A stretch of DNA of 64,000 bases from Allantophomopsis cytisporea. Taxonomy: Eukaryota; Ascomycota; Leotiomycetes; Phacidiales; Phacidiaceae. Below, piece by piece: positions 14,569 through 25,462 of the stretch. The stretch is from contig CP103024.1 in the NCBI GenBank assembly GCA_024752435.1, positions 682,001 through 746,000 of the forward strand, in the 5' to 3' direction. The position numbers were made by a program, and so were the translations under genes. Numbering within the stretch: position 1 is the stretch's first letter; each line of letters opens with the position of its first letter. The notes under the pieces are model-generated. The model was not told the origin of the DNA and searched no databases. It saw only the letters and a list, made by a program, of their open reading frames with translations.

Positions 14569-14865
14569 TCCCCCCAAGCCAAACCAGACGGACTCGCAAG
14601 TGCTAAATACTTAACCCTTGCCATCCTAAATCACCACCAGTGGCTGCATCGTCGACGTACTACATCCGATCGCCCACGCTCTGTACACGCGCGCCCATTA
14701 ACCCTCACGTCCCTACGCCCATCGAACACAAGTCCCGAGGACCCGCGCTGCAAAGCCAATAATCGCTACGGTACCTGTCACAAACAAATCCTCCCGCCAT
14801 CTCCAAGAGTCGTGATCAATTGCAAAAGCACTACTACAGTATAGCTGTCGACATACCGTTGTAGT

Positions 14866-16810
14866 ATGTCCTTGGTCTCTACTCAAACAACACAATCTTT
14901 TCCAACTACATTGTCCGTCAATCGTCCACCACAACAAGTCACCGACGACAACGAAAGTGAATCCAATTTGGGTACGCTTCTCGGTGCTTTCGCCCACGGT
15001 CAGTCACAAAACTCTATGGACAGAGGAGCACCTGAGGGATACACGCAGTCAGGTTTGAATTCACCATACCCAGCGTTCAGCGACGCCCATTCTGAAGGAA
15101 CAACTGCAGATCACGCGTCTGCTGCGCAATACACCCCACAGCAAGAAGTGAGGTCCAACAACTACTCGACATCCGCGACCCCAACTTCAGAGTACGGAGT
15201 ATACCCAGCTTCCGCGCGCTCTACAGGTTCTTTCCCAGAACACATTCAACGTCAATATCATCCAGCAAGCAACCACAGCGGTAGCAGCGGAGGTATGGCG
15301 CAAGCAACAAGTCCGTCAACCATGCCAGATGGCCGCTCAAACCATCACACTCCGCAAATCAAGTCTGACCAGGATGTACCTATAGATCCTTCCATCGCCG
15401 CGTCGAGCCCAACCTACCCGCAACACGGCGGTCAATACTCTCCATATCCTCCGCAACAAGACATGTCGCAGCACGGCTATGCGCAACATCCAGGTGCAAG
15501 CCAGATGTACGCGCAACCACGACCAGATTGGGGTGGATACGGCGGTCAGCCACACCACATGCCTCCATACCCATCAACTGGCGTATCTACACCAACTTCC
15601 GCCGCACCAGTACGAACAGGTCAAGTAAGTGCTTTTTAATTGACTACGTAGATCCAAAGATGGCCCAATTCCGACGCGTCGAAGAGTCCTAAACCATCGC
15701 GGGGGTCCCGACGCGTTTCCAACTTGTTTTGACGCGTCAAATCAAAATAACCATCTAGATAACACATATGCCATGTGAACTAAACGTATGCGCATAATTT
15801 GCGCATTCGTTTTGTTCATTTGCTTATGATATAGCACGGATTTCCTTTTCTCAAAGTTATTTTTGACTGACTAATGCTTAGCACCCTCTCTCACAGGTTT
15901 ACTCATTCGTCCCAATTCCAGGCGCTCAGCAGCACAAGCGTCCACGAAGAAGATACGAGGAAATTGAACGCATGTACAAGTGTGGATGGAATGGCTGCGA
16001 GAAGGCTTATGGAACATTGAACCACCTCAACGCTCACGTCACCATGCAGTCACACGGACAGAAGCGCACTCCTGAAGGTATGTTCAATTTAATTCGCCGC
16101 TCCAATCAATTGTTATCCCCATTCAAAGGCGCTGTGCGCCTCTCAATGCACTCAAAATTAATTGTTGCATGTTCGTCATGTTTACATTTTGGTTTTGGTT
16201 TTGGTGTTCTCGCGTGTGTTTTAGTACCTTGCACCGATCTGGTGCCGGATGCTCGCGCTGGTGCACAGGCTACGACTGGCGCGAGCTGGGGATAGCCTCA
16301 TCAAGTCTCGGAAGCTAGCATGGGTCAACCAAACCTCTGGAATTTTCGCGTAGCACCAAAGTTAACCTACTAACAACGTCTATCAACAGAATTCAAGGAG
16401 ATCCGCAAGGAATGGAAGGCACGTAAAAAGGAGGAGGAGAACCAGCGCAAGGCTGATGAAGAGCGTGCTCGCGCAGCAGCTGCTCAGAACAATCCTGCCG
16501 ATGGACAGCAGAACAATGACAGTGCGCAGGCACCAGCAAGCTACCAGCAAGGTCGCGCTGCTCAGGTCCAGCTTCCACCAATCGGATACACCCCAAGTGG
16601 CCAAGTACCCGGTCAATACCAGGCCCCACAACCAGGTGTTCAACAGCTTCAGGAGTATGGCAACAACCACATCTACTCGGGCTACCCAGCTTCGCCATAC
16701 GGTCAGCAAGGTCAGATGTACAGCCAACGTTAGTGTGCTCTCGCATTCTCATGGTGAAGGCGTCTAATTGTCCTGCAGATGCTGGTGCAGCTCCTAAGTA
16801 TGAACACTAG
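14866..16810 (+). CDS. con7: Con7-type C2H2 zinc-finger transcription factor
   Basis: This encodes a nuclear regulator of the Con7 family, which in Magnaporthe controls conidium morphology, appressorium formation and cell-wall genes. The four exons I infer are 14866-15624, 15897-16077, 16390-16728 and 16779-16810, giving about 436 residues. The start is the first ATG after more than 1.2 kb of leader. Residues 1-260 are low-complexity and rich in Ser, Gln, Pro and Tyr. A basic patch (HKRPRRRY, about 266-273) precedes one C2H2 finger with Cys282, Cys287, His300 and His306. The strongly conserved family block continues past the finger (AHVTMQSHGQKRTPEEFKEI), followed by a charged helix of Lys, Arg and Glu and a Gln/Pro-rich tail. 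The last exon adds only ten residues; without that splice the frame would end at a TAG overlapping the donor. Introns 1 (272 nt) and 2 (312 nt) are far longer than others in this window. The family call is firm from the finger block; exon ends are by eye. Confidence 0.92.
15674..15737. promoter_or_regulatory. Cluster of three ACGCGT boxes in con7 intron 1
   Basis: ACGCGT occurs at 15674-15679, 15711-15716 and 15732-15737, each preceded by G; the first and third form the palindrome GACGCGTC. ACGCGT is the core of the MluI cell-cycle box bound by MBF (Mbp1/Swi6 type) factors in fungi. The sites are seen in sequence; their use as an intronic regulatory element is inference. Confidence 0.4.
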
Positions 16811-17876
16811 TTTGATCGCTATTGTAGAACCTTGATCACATGGCCACTGGAGCCCAGGGAAGGGGGTAGATAATTCGCCTACGCGTACATGTATCATATG
16901 AGCACCTGCTTGCATTTCCTACAGTATCCTTCATTGTCACATTGGATGTCCTCGTACGGCTTCGATGCGACAACCAGATTTCCTTTTTCATCAAGATGAA
17001 TGGCATGAATGACAATTCCTTCTTCTTTTGGGGCTTGGGGTCGGACTGGGCTTGGGCGGTCGCATTGCTGTTTACTGGCGTCGCATCATCATCATCATCG
17101 GACTGCGTATCGATCACGTCGATATCTCCTTTCCTGGGTCCAGACCTCTTTGAGTTTTTATCACTAGCGAAACCACAACAAAATACGGTATTGGGTTCTT
17201 CCGCGCGTTCAATAATTTCAGTGCACAAACAATTACACAGACTGCATTTATTCGACTCGACTCGAGACTTCCGTGTTTGTGGGATCCACAGTTTTGGGCC
17301 TTTGCTTTGCACCTTTCCTCTTTTGACTTGCTACTCATGTTTTTCCTTCTTTATTTTTCACTTTGCACATCGAGAATCTGTTTTGTCGTTTTATTGCTGG
17401 TGGAGGATGGTATACGAAATGAGCTTCTGCATTTTTGCTTTTGTTTTCCCACATGGAGCTGCCTCCGCCTCTTATTTGCGCCAGAAAATCGAGTCAACAA
17501 ACGATAAATCGATATTCACCTTTTTACCTTTTGTTGCCTCTTATGACGGCATCTCATGGTACTATCGCTTTTTACGACTTTTGATGCTTGGTCCCTCTCC
17601 CCCCCAGGAGAGTTGGATCACATCGACTTCGATGCATCTGTGCAACCATCCACGATCTCTTGTCCGCAAGCAAAGACGATTCGTTTGGCGTTCTCTTCAA
17701 TCGAAAATGCATGGGAGACGGTCGCAAACATTGAGTCAGGTGCTTGACTCGGTATCTTTGCCTGCTGTCTGGACAAGCTTCGATCTTGAGGGGAGGCAAA
17801 ACTGTATTATACATTTTGCATTTTTGCGAGGGGGGCGGGTAAAAGTGAACGAGAAAGTAGCAAATCAAAGTCCTTT

Positions 17877-17878
<2 letters not shown>
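16811..17878 (+). other. con7 downstream region with a long anonymous open frame
   Basis: Downstream of the con7 stop, one plus-strand frame is open for 330 codons (16942-17931), with its first ATG at 16996. Its translation is rich in Phe, Ser, Leu and Cys, ends in a lysine run encoded by the poly(A) tract, and matches no family I recognise. The underlying DNA is T-rich, which itself lowers stop frequency. I read it most likely as con7 3' UTR or intergenic DNA rather than a gene. A 158-codon frame on the opposite strand (16836-17312) is equally anonymous. Confidence 0.3.

Positions 17879-17921
<43 letters not shown>
17879..17921 (+). repeat. Poly(A) tract, 43 bases
   Basis: An uninterrupted run of 43 A residues about 1.07 kb after the con7 stop. 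Together with the 44-base tract at 14097 it flanks the con7 coding region on the same strand. Confidence 0.95.
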
Positions 17922-17923
<2 letters not shown>

Positions 17924-19083
17924 AATTTTGAGGCGTGATGATGATTTTGTGATCTTGATTGTGTTATGAGTAGTGAACTTTTGGTGTATATGCTGCGTTG
18001 TAGGTCTGAGATGGGGGAGCGGACCTGTCTAGACTTCAATATCTTTTAAGATCGCGGTCATGCTCACATCATACGCAGGGGTGGGCTTCAAACGGAACAA
18101 TAACTCGAACTCCACGATTGCAAACCGAATGACATTACGACCTTGACAAATTGGCTATGTCTTCTTACTTTGCTGAATTAAAACTACGGCCATCGTGATT
18201 GCTAGCGGATCTTGGTTTCATCGACATACTTTTCTTCCTGTACTCCCTCATCATGTTCTAGAAGTTGGAGCAATGCCAAACCAGAATTCTGACCTTCCTC
18301 AACTATTTTTACAGCTATTGACGATGTCGACGTTGTCAATGGCTCCATATTTGCTAAAGGGGTTGCTACCTTTTAATGGACGTGGTCGGTACTGCCTATC
18401 TTAGACCTGGATAACATTGATGTATAGTCTCTACTATCTACGTTACTACCGCGTTTAATTGATTACAGCTTAACCTGGAAGTTGAGTAAAGAATTAGCTA
18501 TTTCCCTCTCGATTATCAGCTACTAAAGTGCATCCGTCGAACATTTGACTGGTTTCCACGGCATAAATCTTTGTCGTGACCCCGAGTGGAATTTCTTGCT
18601 CTCTGCAGAACATAGTATTGCGCTTCGCAACTCGTCGTGTCTTAGTTCGGATTTTGGTCCGCTAAGGACATGAGGTTCGAAAACTATGGACCCCACCTCA
18701 CTTGCTTGAGACTTGCAAGCTATGAAGAGTCGTGTCGACGGCAATTTTATCCAGATTAATCCACTGTGCGTCAGCCATTGGGTCATCAAAGGCTGTATGT
18801 GTCGTGATTAGCATGCTCCTCAAGATGTCTTCTCCGGAAGCTGTATTTATGTAGCTGGTTACTTAGAAAAATGTTCACAAATCATCGGATCAAAGCATTG
18901 CATGCATCAAATGGCCCTTGATTAGATTTTGCAATCGCTTTTTGCGGCATTGCACCCAACTTTGACTACGAGTAAGCATATATCTCTTACGCCTTATGCC
19001 ACATGTTTCCAATCCTTTTCGCTGACTATCCTATAAGCGCCGTACCACTGAAACCCTTCCAAACCATCATATTCAAAAACCAT
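17922..19083. other. Intergenic, nothing recognised
   Basis: Only short frames are present, with no recognisable product. This is the space between con7 (+) and the 3' end of the F-box gene (-), presumably containing the latter's terminator. Confidence 0.6.
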
Positions 19084-21132
19084 TTAATCACTATCGCTGT
19101 CAAAATCTTCATCGGCATCCCTATAGAACATGAAATCGAAGCCTCCATCAACCGTATCCGCGAGCGCTGCTCTAATCTTGTTCTGCTGACTGAGGGTAAT
19201 GTCCGCGTCTGTAGCTTGAGAAAGAACCTGAAGTAGAAGGCCAGAATTCGAGGCCGAGAGTCTAGAGACGTATTTCATAATGGCGTCGAAGGTGAAATTT
19301 GTCATTGCATGAAAGGCAATGTATCGGAGGTTCTTCAAAGAAGCTAGGGATTCGAAGACGTCATCTGTGATTTCATAGCCCCCTGTACGGAAATCTACAA
19401 GCTGTAGAAGTTTGTCAGTCCTTAGTGAAGAATTAACATATTATTAGTGTGCGTACCTTGGGAAGTGCTGATACTAAACGCTTTACATGCTCAGTATTGA
19501 AGTAATCCGATGTTTCCAGCAGATTCAAGCGTTTGAGATTTTGCAGACAGCTTATGGAGTTTATCAGCACTTCAACGTCGTCTCGGAAATATTCCTCCAC
19601 ATCGGCTCGAAGGTCGAGTGATTCCAGGTCAGTCTGGTTCGCCAATGCTTGATGAAAGTCGCTGTTGCCAGCGAATGTATAACCGGACATGTCAAAGCTC
19701 TTCAGGCGGATGCCATCAACGACCAGAACGTAGGTCATAATAGCTGGGCCATCTACAAACCTTTGAAGTGTGAGATCGCGGAGCTGGGTGCAGGCCTTCA
19801 GCCACGCTATGATTTCCAGGAAGGTGTCGTTCTCCGTAGCTTCTAAGGTGATGCCCTCAGCATCTTGAAGGTTAAGTATTTGCAGGGCTGTACAATCTCG
19901 CAGTAGTGACAAGCTTCTCATAGCCGAGGCTTTCAACCCCGCTATCTTCAGCTCCTTCAGCGAATTTCGATGACTGCTAAGTGCCAGGAATGTCTGTGCA
20001 TGTACATCGTTTGAATTTATGATTTCAAGTGTCTGTAGCGAACCCGGACGGAGACCACTGAGGAAATTTCCCAGTCGATGGTCTGCTTCATCTCCTCTGC
20101 AATAGAAAAGTCTCAGTTCGCTGAATTGTGGGCAGTTCTCTCTAATACCCTGCGCAACATCCTCTCCAAGGACGTTTCCATCCCATAATGTCATGGCTTT
20201 TAGTCGAGCTAATCGTGCAGTCCATACTGGAAGTACTTCCGCTGTGAGTTCGCCTGTTAATTCTTCTAATGCTGCTGTTGCCTGATGTTTCTGCGCAGCA
20301 TCGCTGACATACTTCGTAATAGATTCACCCGTCGCTGCGAGCATGCCCACCGTATCAAAGCGCTTTCGAGAACGAGTGTTCATTGTAGTCGCAGTGTCCA
20401 GCTTCAGCAGCCTTGATACCGAGCCTGCGTAAAAGGACTTGGAAACCTTGTCAAGGAACTGATTCTCGCTGAAAAGCTCCTTCAAATTTCGAAGGTCAAG
20501 GACACGGATGTACAAGCAATAAGGGTACAAAGTTTCGCCAGCACTTGAGAGAATAATGGACCTCCACATGTCTGACCAGTCCTTTACGCGTTGTGACAAT
20601 TGAGCAAAGGTTTCTCGGGTTTCCTTGACAATCCCTGGGCTTGCTGTTTCATTATCATCGAGGAATTCAGCACCAGTTACTGGTGAAAGATTGTGATTTC
20701 TGTTTAACGCATCAGCATTTACTTATAAAGTCGTGTAAATGTAACAAACTAAAGAAATAAAGTTGCTGGTATATATATTCTTAGGGGACGGATGGGACGA
20801 CGCGTGCTAAGCATGGATATTCGCATCGCGTCTCTGTGGCACTGATAGAACAGTGAAAAGTATTATTCAAGATCCAGCTATCAAACGCGAGCTTGCGCGC
20901 CATATTGTTTCGAACTCGAATGGCGCCCACAACTTTTCCCAAATCTCAAATCTCTATAGAGCGAATGCGACAAGTAAGGCGCTGTAGTAACCTACCTGTA
21001 AATCCACATCAAAGCTGGCCCAGCTACATGCTTGCCGCTCATAGCACAGTTGAATAGAGAACCAAAATCCCGCTGATTTCCCAGCACTTCGCAGATGAGC
21101 AGCCAGATATCCGCTGGCAACGTCGATGCCAT
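19084..21132 (-). CDS. F-box / leucine-rich-repeat protein
   Basis: This is a likely substrate adaptor of an SCF ubiquitin ligase. The three exons on the minus strand are 21132-20996, 20699-19457 and 19401-19084, giving about 565 residues. The frame joins cleanly at both introns (phase 2, with the split codon reading Arg, then phase 0). The N-terminus (MASTLPADIWLLICEVLG...) has the F-box pattern of a Leu-Pro-x-Asp/Glu-Ile-Trp start followed by hydrophobic spacing. The rest shows irregular LRRs, with repeated LxxLxLxxxxxI-like units such as CTALQILNLQDAEGITL and CLQNLKRLNLLE. The C-terminus ends in Asp/Ser alternation. The second exon has no ATG at its start, so the first exon is needed for a start codon. 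The first intron (296 nt) is long and includes an ACGCGT at 20800. The gene is divergent from rad9 with about 275 bp between starts. The specific substrate is unknown. Confidence 0.8.
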
Positions 21133-21407
21133 ATTGATGTTTGCTTGATGAAAGAACCAGAAAATTTACGAGAATTTATTTGGTGTTTTGTAAACGTGAT
21201 GCGGAGCCTCCTCGGTCTGCGTACTAATGACGCGAATGTTGCCTTCTCGAATCGTTATCACCGATAAGATTAGATTAGATTCTATTTCCCCCGGATCGGC
21301 GTACCTACCTTGACGCGTGCTGCTTCTTCTATCTTCTCAACCTTCAAGGCAGCCATCACCACCTCTTACGAGCACGAACACATCTTGAATGACAGAACAA
21401 AGACTCA
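21133..21407. promoter_or_regulatory. Shared F-box / rad9 promoter with an ACGCGT box
   Basis: This 275-bp gap separates two divergent start codons and must contain both promoters. ACGCGT lies at 21313-21318, 90 bp before the rad9 ATG. This is the MCB core that fungi use for G1/S expression of DNA replication and repair genes, so S-phase-linked expression of rad9 is a reasonable inference. Confidence 0.45.
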
Positions 21408-23092
21408 ATGGCGATTTTGAGGTTCACACTTACCCCTGATTCGGTCTCCAAGTTCTATGATTCGCTCGTTTGCTTAGGAAAGTTTAGTGAAGCTGTTACG
21501 TTCGAGGCAACACGAAATCACGTGAGCATTCCCATCCCAATATATTGAATATATAAGTTTTAATATCAGGGAGCTGGTTGCTAATGCATTATGGCTCACA
21601 GTTGGGAGTATCTTCCCTAAATTCATCAAAATCGGCATATGCGTCGTTCACCTTCAAAGGTAGCAAATTCTTCACAAAATATCAATTCACACCCGTTCTT
21701 GGTGGTGGCCGTTCTGGAGACAAATTCACTTGCAAAGTGCACAACAAGGTAGGCAAACCACATTGGCAGCTTCAAATACTGAGACGTCGTATTGACCGCC
21801 TAGGCTCTTCTCCTTATATTCAAGGGTCGAGGAAGTGACCCTTCAAGAGAGAAAGACACCGCAATAGAAAAATGTGAAGTGAGCATTGAAGATGGCGAAG
21901 GGAAGACGAGGAGCAGATTGATCATCAAAATGTTCTGTAGACATGGTGTGTTCATTTTTACTGTGTTCAGGGGAAATGCTGATAATTTGCAGGTGTTTTG
22001 AAGATATATAAATTGACCTTCGAAGCTTCTCCTGCTCAACATGCATTGTTTAGGAGAGAAGAGGCAAACAATCATTGGTCTATCTCCTCAAGAACACTGC
22101 GCGATTTTGTAGAGCATTTTGGACCAAAAACGGAACAACTTGATATCTATTCAGAAGATGGGAAGGCGAGTTTTACAAGCTACACGGAGAAAGTCATGTC
22201 TGGAAATGGTAAGCCTTGATATCTAAGTTACTAGCAAAAATCTAATAGAGCGCAGAGGTCCTTAAGCAACCATTACACACATCGATTGCTATAAACACCC
22301 TGGAATTCAAAGATTTTACGGTCGAAGAAAAGCTTCATGTGGTCATTAGTGTGAAAGACTTCAAATCAATAGTCACGCATGCAGGATCTACAAATACGAT
22401 TGTTTCCGCTCTATATTCAAGACCAGGTCTACCTCTAAAACTCGAGTACACTGATGAGGCCATGACCTCCGAGTTCATTCTCATGTCGATTCCCGATCCA
22501 AAAAGTGGCTCGATGTCATCAGCCACTGGAGCTGCGCGCAGTGTTTCGGAACGGTCAGCTGCCAGAATACCCCTTGACTCATCAACGGCCAGGAGTGGAA
22601 GCACAAGGAATGGATCTATGGCTCCACCGTTAACACGACCAGGCATAACAAGAGATACATCCAGGGCCAAAATTGTCCGACCATCTCCTCCACCGCCTCC
22701 ATCCAGCGCTTTGGACAACTCAATGTTCGTTCCTGTAGGAGCTGACGATGCGCAATGGGATCCGGTGGATTACGATGCACACGATAGTGACATGCCCAGA
22801 TGGGACGCCAGTATTGACCATGTAAGCGATGTCGTGGTTCCGAGCAACAAGAGACAAGCTGACAAACTTCAGGACGCGTCCGCAATGGACTTTCAACAAC
22901 GATTGAGAGGTCATGGACAGGCAAGTCAGAGTATCAATGGCCGAGTGACCAGTGAGAATATGCCACCAACTCAGGGAGTACCACCAACACAGAGAAACAC
23001 TCAGGTAGCAGCCCATGGTTCCTTATCTACTTGTTCTTTTCGCTGACCCAAGAGTTTAGGTACACGGTATATTCGATGACATGGATGACTGA
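21408..23092 (+). CDS. rad9: Rad9/Ddc1, subunit of the 9-1-1 checkpoint clamp
   Basis: Rad9 (Ddc1 in budding yeast) forms the PCNA-like Rad9-Hus1-Rad1 ring loaded at damaged DNA to activate ATR/Mec1. I infer six exons: 21408-21521, 21602-21748, 21804-21945, 21993-22208, 22256-23004 and 23060-23092, about 466 residues. All junctions keep the frame, and the first intron has a GCTAATG-type branch site. The N-terminus MAILRFTLTPDSVSKFYDSL and the segment SSKSAYASFTF are typical of the Rad9 fold, and MFCRHGVLKIYKLTFE lies in the inter-domain region. From about residue 270 the protein becomes a disordered Ser/Pro-rich tail, where the family carries checkpoint phosphorylation sites. It ends with VHGIFDDMDD, a short acidic C-terminus supplied by the last tiny exon. 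It converges on the RCC1 gene, 221 bp apart. Confidence 0.9.
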
Positions 23093-23313
23093 TCGACTGT
23101 GTAGGATATCATTCCAAGGATATTTAGAAGACGTTGCTTTCCCATAACCATGTAAAATAGGTAATTAAAATCGGGTTATCCAAAGATGGAATCTTATAGA
23201 CTGAGACTCGTAATACGGTTATTGCTAGACAGCAAACGAGTTCAAATATTGAATGACAAGTTTTGTGGGACAGGAAATTAGATGTCATGGCCCTGTGGAA
23301 TTTAAAAATAAGC

Positions 23314-24417
23314 TCAACCTTCTGGTTGGGTGAATATCCAGCTTGTGGCGCATCCAGCTCCAATTTCTTGCACCTTGAGGTTGGCCATTTGTAGATTTTT
23401 AGATGCAGCGATGACGCTGTACTTATTCTTAACGTCACCACCTTCGGTGTCTGGGCCACAATTACCATGTTCTCCCCAACCCCACGCGACAACATCTTCA
23501 TCTTGTGACAATGCTACAATATGCTCACTTCCGACTGCAATTTTCGATAGTAGTGGTAAAGAATTCGGACCAAGCTGACCGTGATCGTTTCTTCCCCAGG
23601 AGACAAGCTGTCCATCTGATTTCAACACAAAAATATTACCCCAGCCAGAACCGACGTCGACCCAATCCTTGATATTGGAGGGAGCACCTGACTTGATTTG
23701 CCATTTGTCTGACCCAAGAAGAGCCAATTCGCCATCTTCAGGATTCCCGATAAGACACGTGAATTCTCGCCCACAGACAGCACGAACGACCTTGAAGCCG
23801 ACACCCTCGATTTTTCGAGGGACATGCGGAACACCTCCTGCTTGGCCAAGTTGTCCTTTACGACCGTTTCCCCATCCGTAAACCTCTCCATTGCTCAGTA
23901 CAGCAACAAAATGAGAGACCGCCGCAACGATATCGACAACTTCTGTACCAGATGGTGGAAAGTCTTTGATAAGCGTTGGCGTAGGGACTCGAAAGATGAG
24001 TTCTCCTTGTCCTAGTTCACCCTTGTTCCCAAGACCAAAACTATAGACTCTCGTCCCACGGCCTTCTCGATCTTTTCGGACAATCACAGATGCTTCCCAA
24101 CTTGCGGCGCATAAAACAGTATCATGTATCTGAGTAGACGTTGGGTTATCATACTCGAGAACAACAGGATTAAATGTCGGGGTCTTGCTTTCAATATGAC
24201 TCCAAGGTCCACAGGCTCCAGTATCCGGATCTCCAGACCAGTAAAGATGACCATCAGGAAAGAGTAGGAGAGTATGATTGCCACCGGCTTTCACTTGTGG
24301 TGATTCTCCGTCTGAAATATCATCGTTAAAGAGAACTGGTTTCGGTACGGAGACGTCAAGATCATGTCCAATTCCCAGCTGGCCTGATCCATTTGACCCC
24401 AATGCGAAAAATGCCAT
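23314..24417 (-). CDS. RCC1-repeat protein (ATS1-like)
   Basis: A single-exon gene for a 367-residue beta-propeller of RCC1 repeats. The start is the ATG at 24417 (MAFFALGSNGSGQLGIGHDL); the frame is open slightly upstream but only with a GTG. Repeat signatures of the form hydrophobic-x-x-hydrophobic-G-x-x-x-x-G-Q-L-G recur, for example FALGSNGSGQLG, YSFGLGNKGELGQG, YGWGNGRKGQLGQA and VSWGRNDHGQLGP, evenly spaced at about 50 residues. There is no extra domain and no nuclear signal like that of the true chromatin RCC1. Length and composition resemble yeast Ats1 (linked to microtubules and tRNA wobble modification through diphthamide/elongator partners) and SERGEF-type proteins, but which biochemical role applies cannot be decided from sequence. 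It shares a 314-bp promoter region with RPS16. Confidence 0.85.
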   Translation of the reverse strand: MAFFALGSNGSGQLGIGHDLDVSVPKPVLFNDDISDGESPQVKAGGNHTLLLFPDGHLYWSGDPDTGACGPWSHIESKTPTFNPVVLEYDNPTSTQIHDTVLCAASWEASVIVRKDREGRGTRVYSFGLGNKGELGQGELIFRVPTPTLIKDFPPSGTEVVDIVAAVSHFVAVLSNGEVYGWGNGRKGQLGQAGGVPHVPRKIEGVGFKVVRAVCGREFTCLIGNPEDGELALLGSDKWQIKSGAPSNIKDWVDVGSGWGNIFVLKSDGQLVSWGRNDHGQLGPNSLPLLSKIAVGSEHIVALSQDEDVVAWGWGEHGNCGPDTEGGDVKNKYSVIAASKNLQMANLKVQEIGAGCATSWIFTQPEG

Positions 24418-24731
24418 ATTCACTTTCCAATCATGCTTTCGTTCTTATTCCAAGGATCATTATGACTTTACATTTCTTGAGAGAGCTGAATGCGTGAGCC
24501 TCGTCGTGTAAGGCTTCATGCCTATTATTTAAGGCGTTAGACTGGGCAAGCAATAACGCAAAAATAAAGAAAAAGCCCTACTTGTGCCCTGGGCTAGTCT
24601 CAAAGCGGCCACGCTAATCTGAGCGCGAAGCGACCGACAACTCGAACAATCGGGACATTGGCGAGCAGCGCGACGACAAAATCTTTACGACAATCCTAAC
24701 GACATACACTCGGGTATCGCCAATCGCAAAC
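24418..24731. promoter_or_regulatory. Shared RCC1 / RPS16 promoter
   Basis: A 314-bp gap between divergent start codons. The half nearer RPS16 contains AAGCCCTA and GTGCCCTGGG stretches and GC-rich sequence. I cannot assign a specific ribosomal-protein promoter element with confidence. Confidence 0.4.
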
Positions 24732-25462
24732 ATGGCCTCCGCTTCCCAGAGTGTTCAGTGCTTCGGCAAGAAGAAGACAGGTGTGTTATGGTCCCGAAAG
24801 AGCTGGTTTTGGAGGAGATATTGAAGCGGGGAAGAATGCTGGAAGAAAATGGACAAAATGCTGACGGATTCTCTTTTATAGCCACTGCTGTTGCCCACTG
24901 CAAGGTACGATTTCGAACGAACGATGCAAAGCGATTATGAACGATTTTACGGGAGAATTGGGACTGACAGATGGAATTTTAGGCCGGAAAGGGTCTTGTT
25001 AAGGTCAACGGAAAGCCGCTCAACCTCGTCCAGCCAGAGATCCTCCGATTCAAGGTACATAGCCACAATTCCGACGAACATAGCAGAAAAGACATGGTCT
25101 AATATGGTGGAATTGCAGGTTTACGAGCCCCTCCTCATTGTCGGTCTCGACAAGTTCGCTGGTGTCGACATCCGTGTTCGTGTCACCGGTGGTGGTCACA
25201 CTTCCCAGGTCTACGCCATCAGACAGGCCATCGCCAAGTCCATCGTCGCCTACTACCAGAAGTTCGTCGATGAGCACTCCAAGAACACCCTCAAGCAGGC
25301 TCTTATCGCATACGACCGTACCCTCCTTGTCGCTGATCCAAGAAGATGTGAACCAAAGGTTCGTCTTGTTCCATCGACTTTTCTCCAACCATCCTCGCTA
25401 ACATGTGACAGAAATTCGGTGGTAAAGGTGCTCGCTCTCGCTTCCAGAAGTCCTACCGTTAA
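24732..25462 (+). CDS. rps16: Small-subunit ribosomal protein uS9 (RPS16)
   Basis: A component of the cytosolic 40S ribosomal subunit; in the family the C-terminal tail reaches the decoding centre and contacts P-site tRNA. The five exons are 24732-24780, 24882-24904, 24983-25054, 25119-25358 and 25412-25462, totalling 144 residues, the usual family length. All phases agree. The protein begins MASASQSVQCFGKKKTATAV and contains the conserved GKGLVKVNGKPL and VRVTGGGHTSQVYAIRQAIA blocks. It ends with the invariant GGKGARSRFQKSYR; the terminal Tyr-Arg is the conserved end of uS9. Four introns for 144 codons is typical of fungal ribosomal-protein genes. I looked for box C/D-like snoRNAs in the introns and found none convincing. 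Confidence 0.97.

Larger units (their letters stand above)
13619..14865 (+). promoter_or_regulatory. Long ATG-free 5' leader or promoter of con7
   Basis: Reading the plus strand base by base, I find no ATG between the one at 13616 and the con7 start at 14866, a span of 1,247 nt. The segment is rich in C, A and T, contains a 44-base A tract and a perfect four-copy octamer repeat, and becomes a CA-rich, TC-rich leader after 14140. Absence of upstream ATG over this length suggests that most of it is transcribed as a 5' UTR that ribosomes scan. The transcription start and any leader intron cannot be located by eye. Long leaders are typical of fungal developmental regulators. Confidence 0.55.

Noticed and set aside
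24781..24982. Intronic snoRNAs in RPS16
   Set aside because: CTGA-like D boxes occur in introns 1 and 2 but no convincing C box or terminal stem accompanies them.
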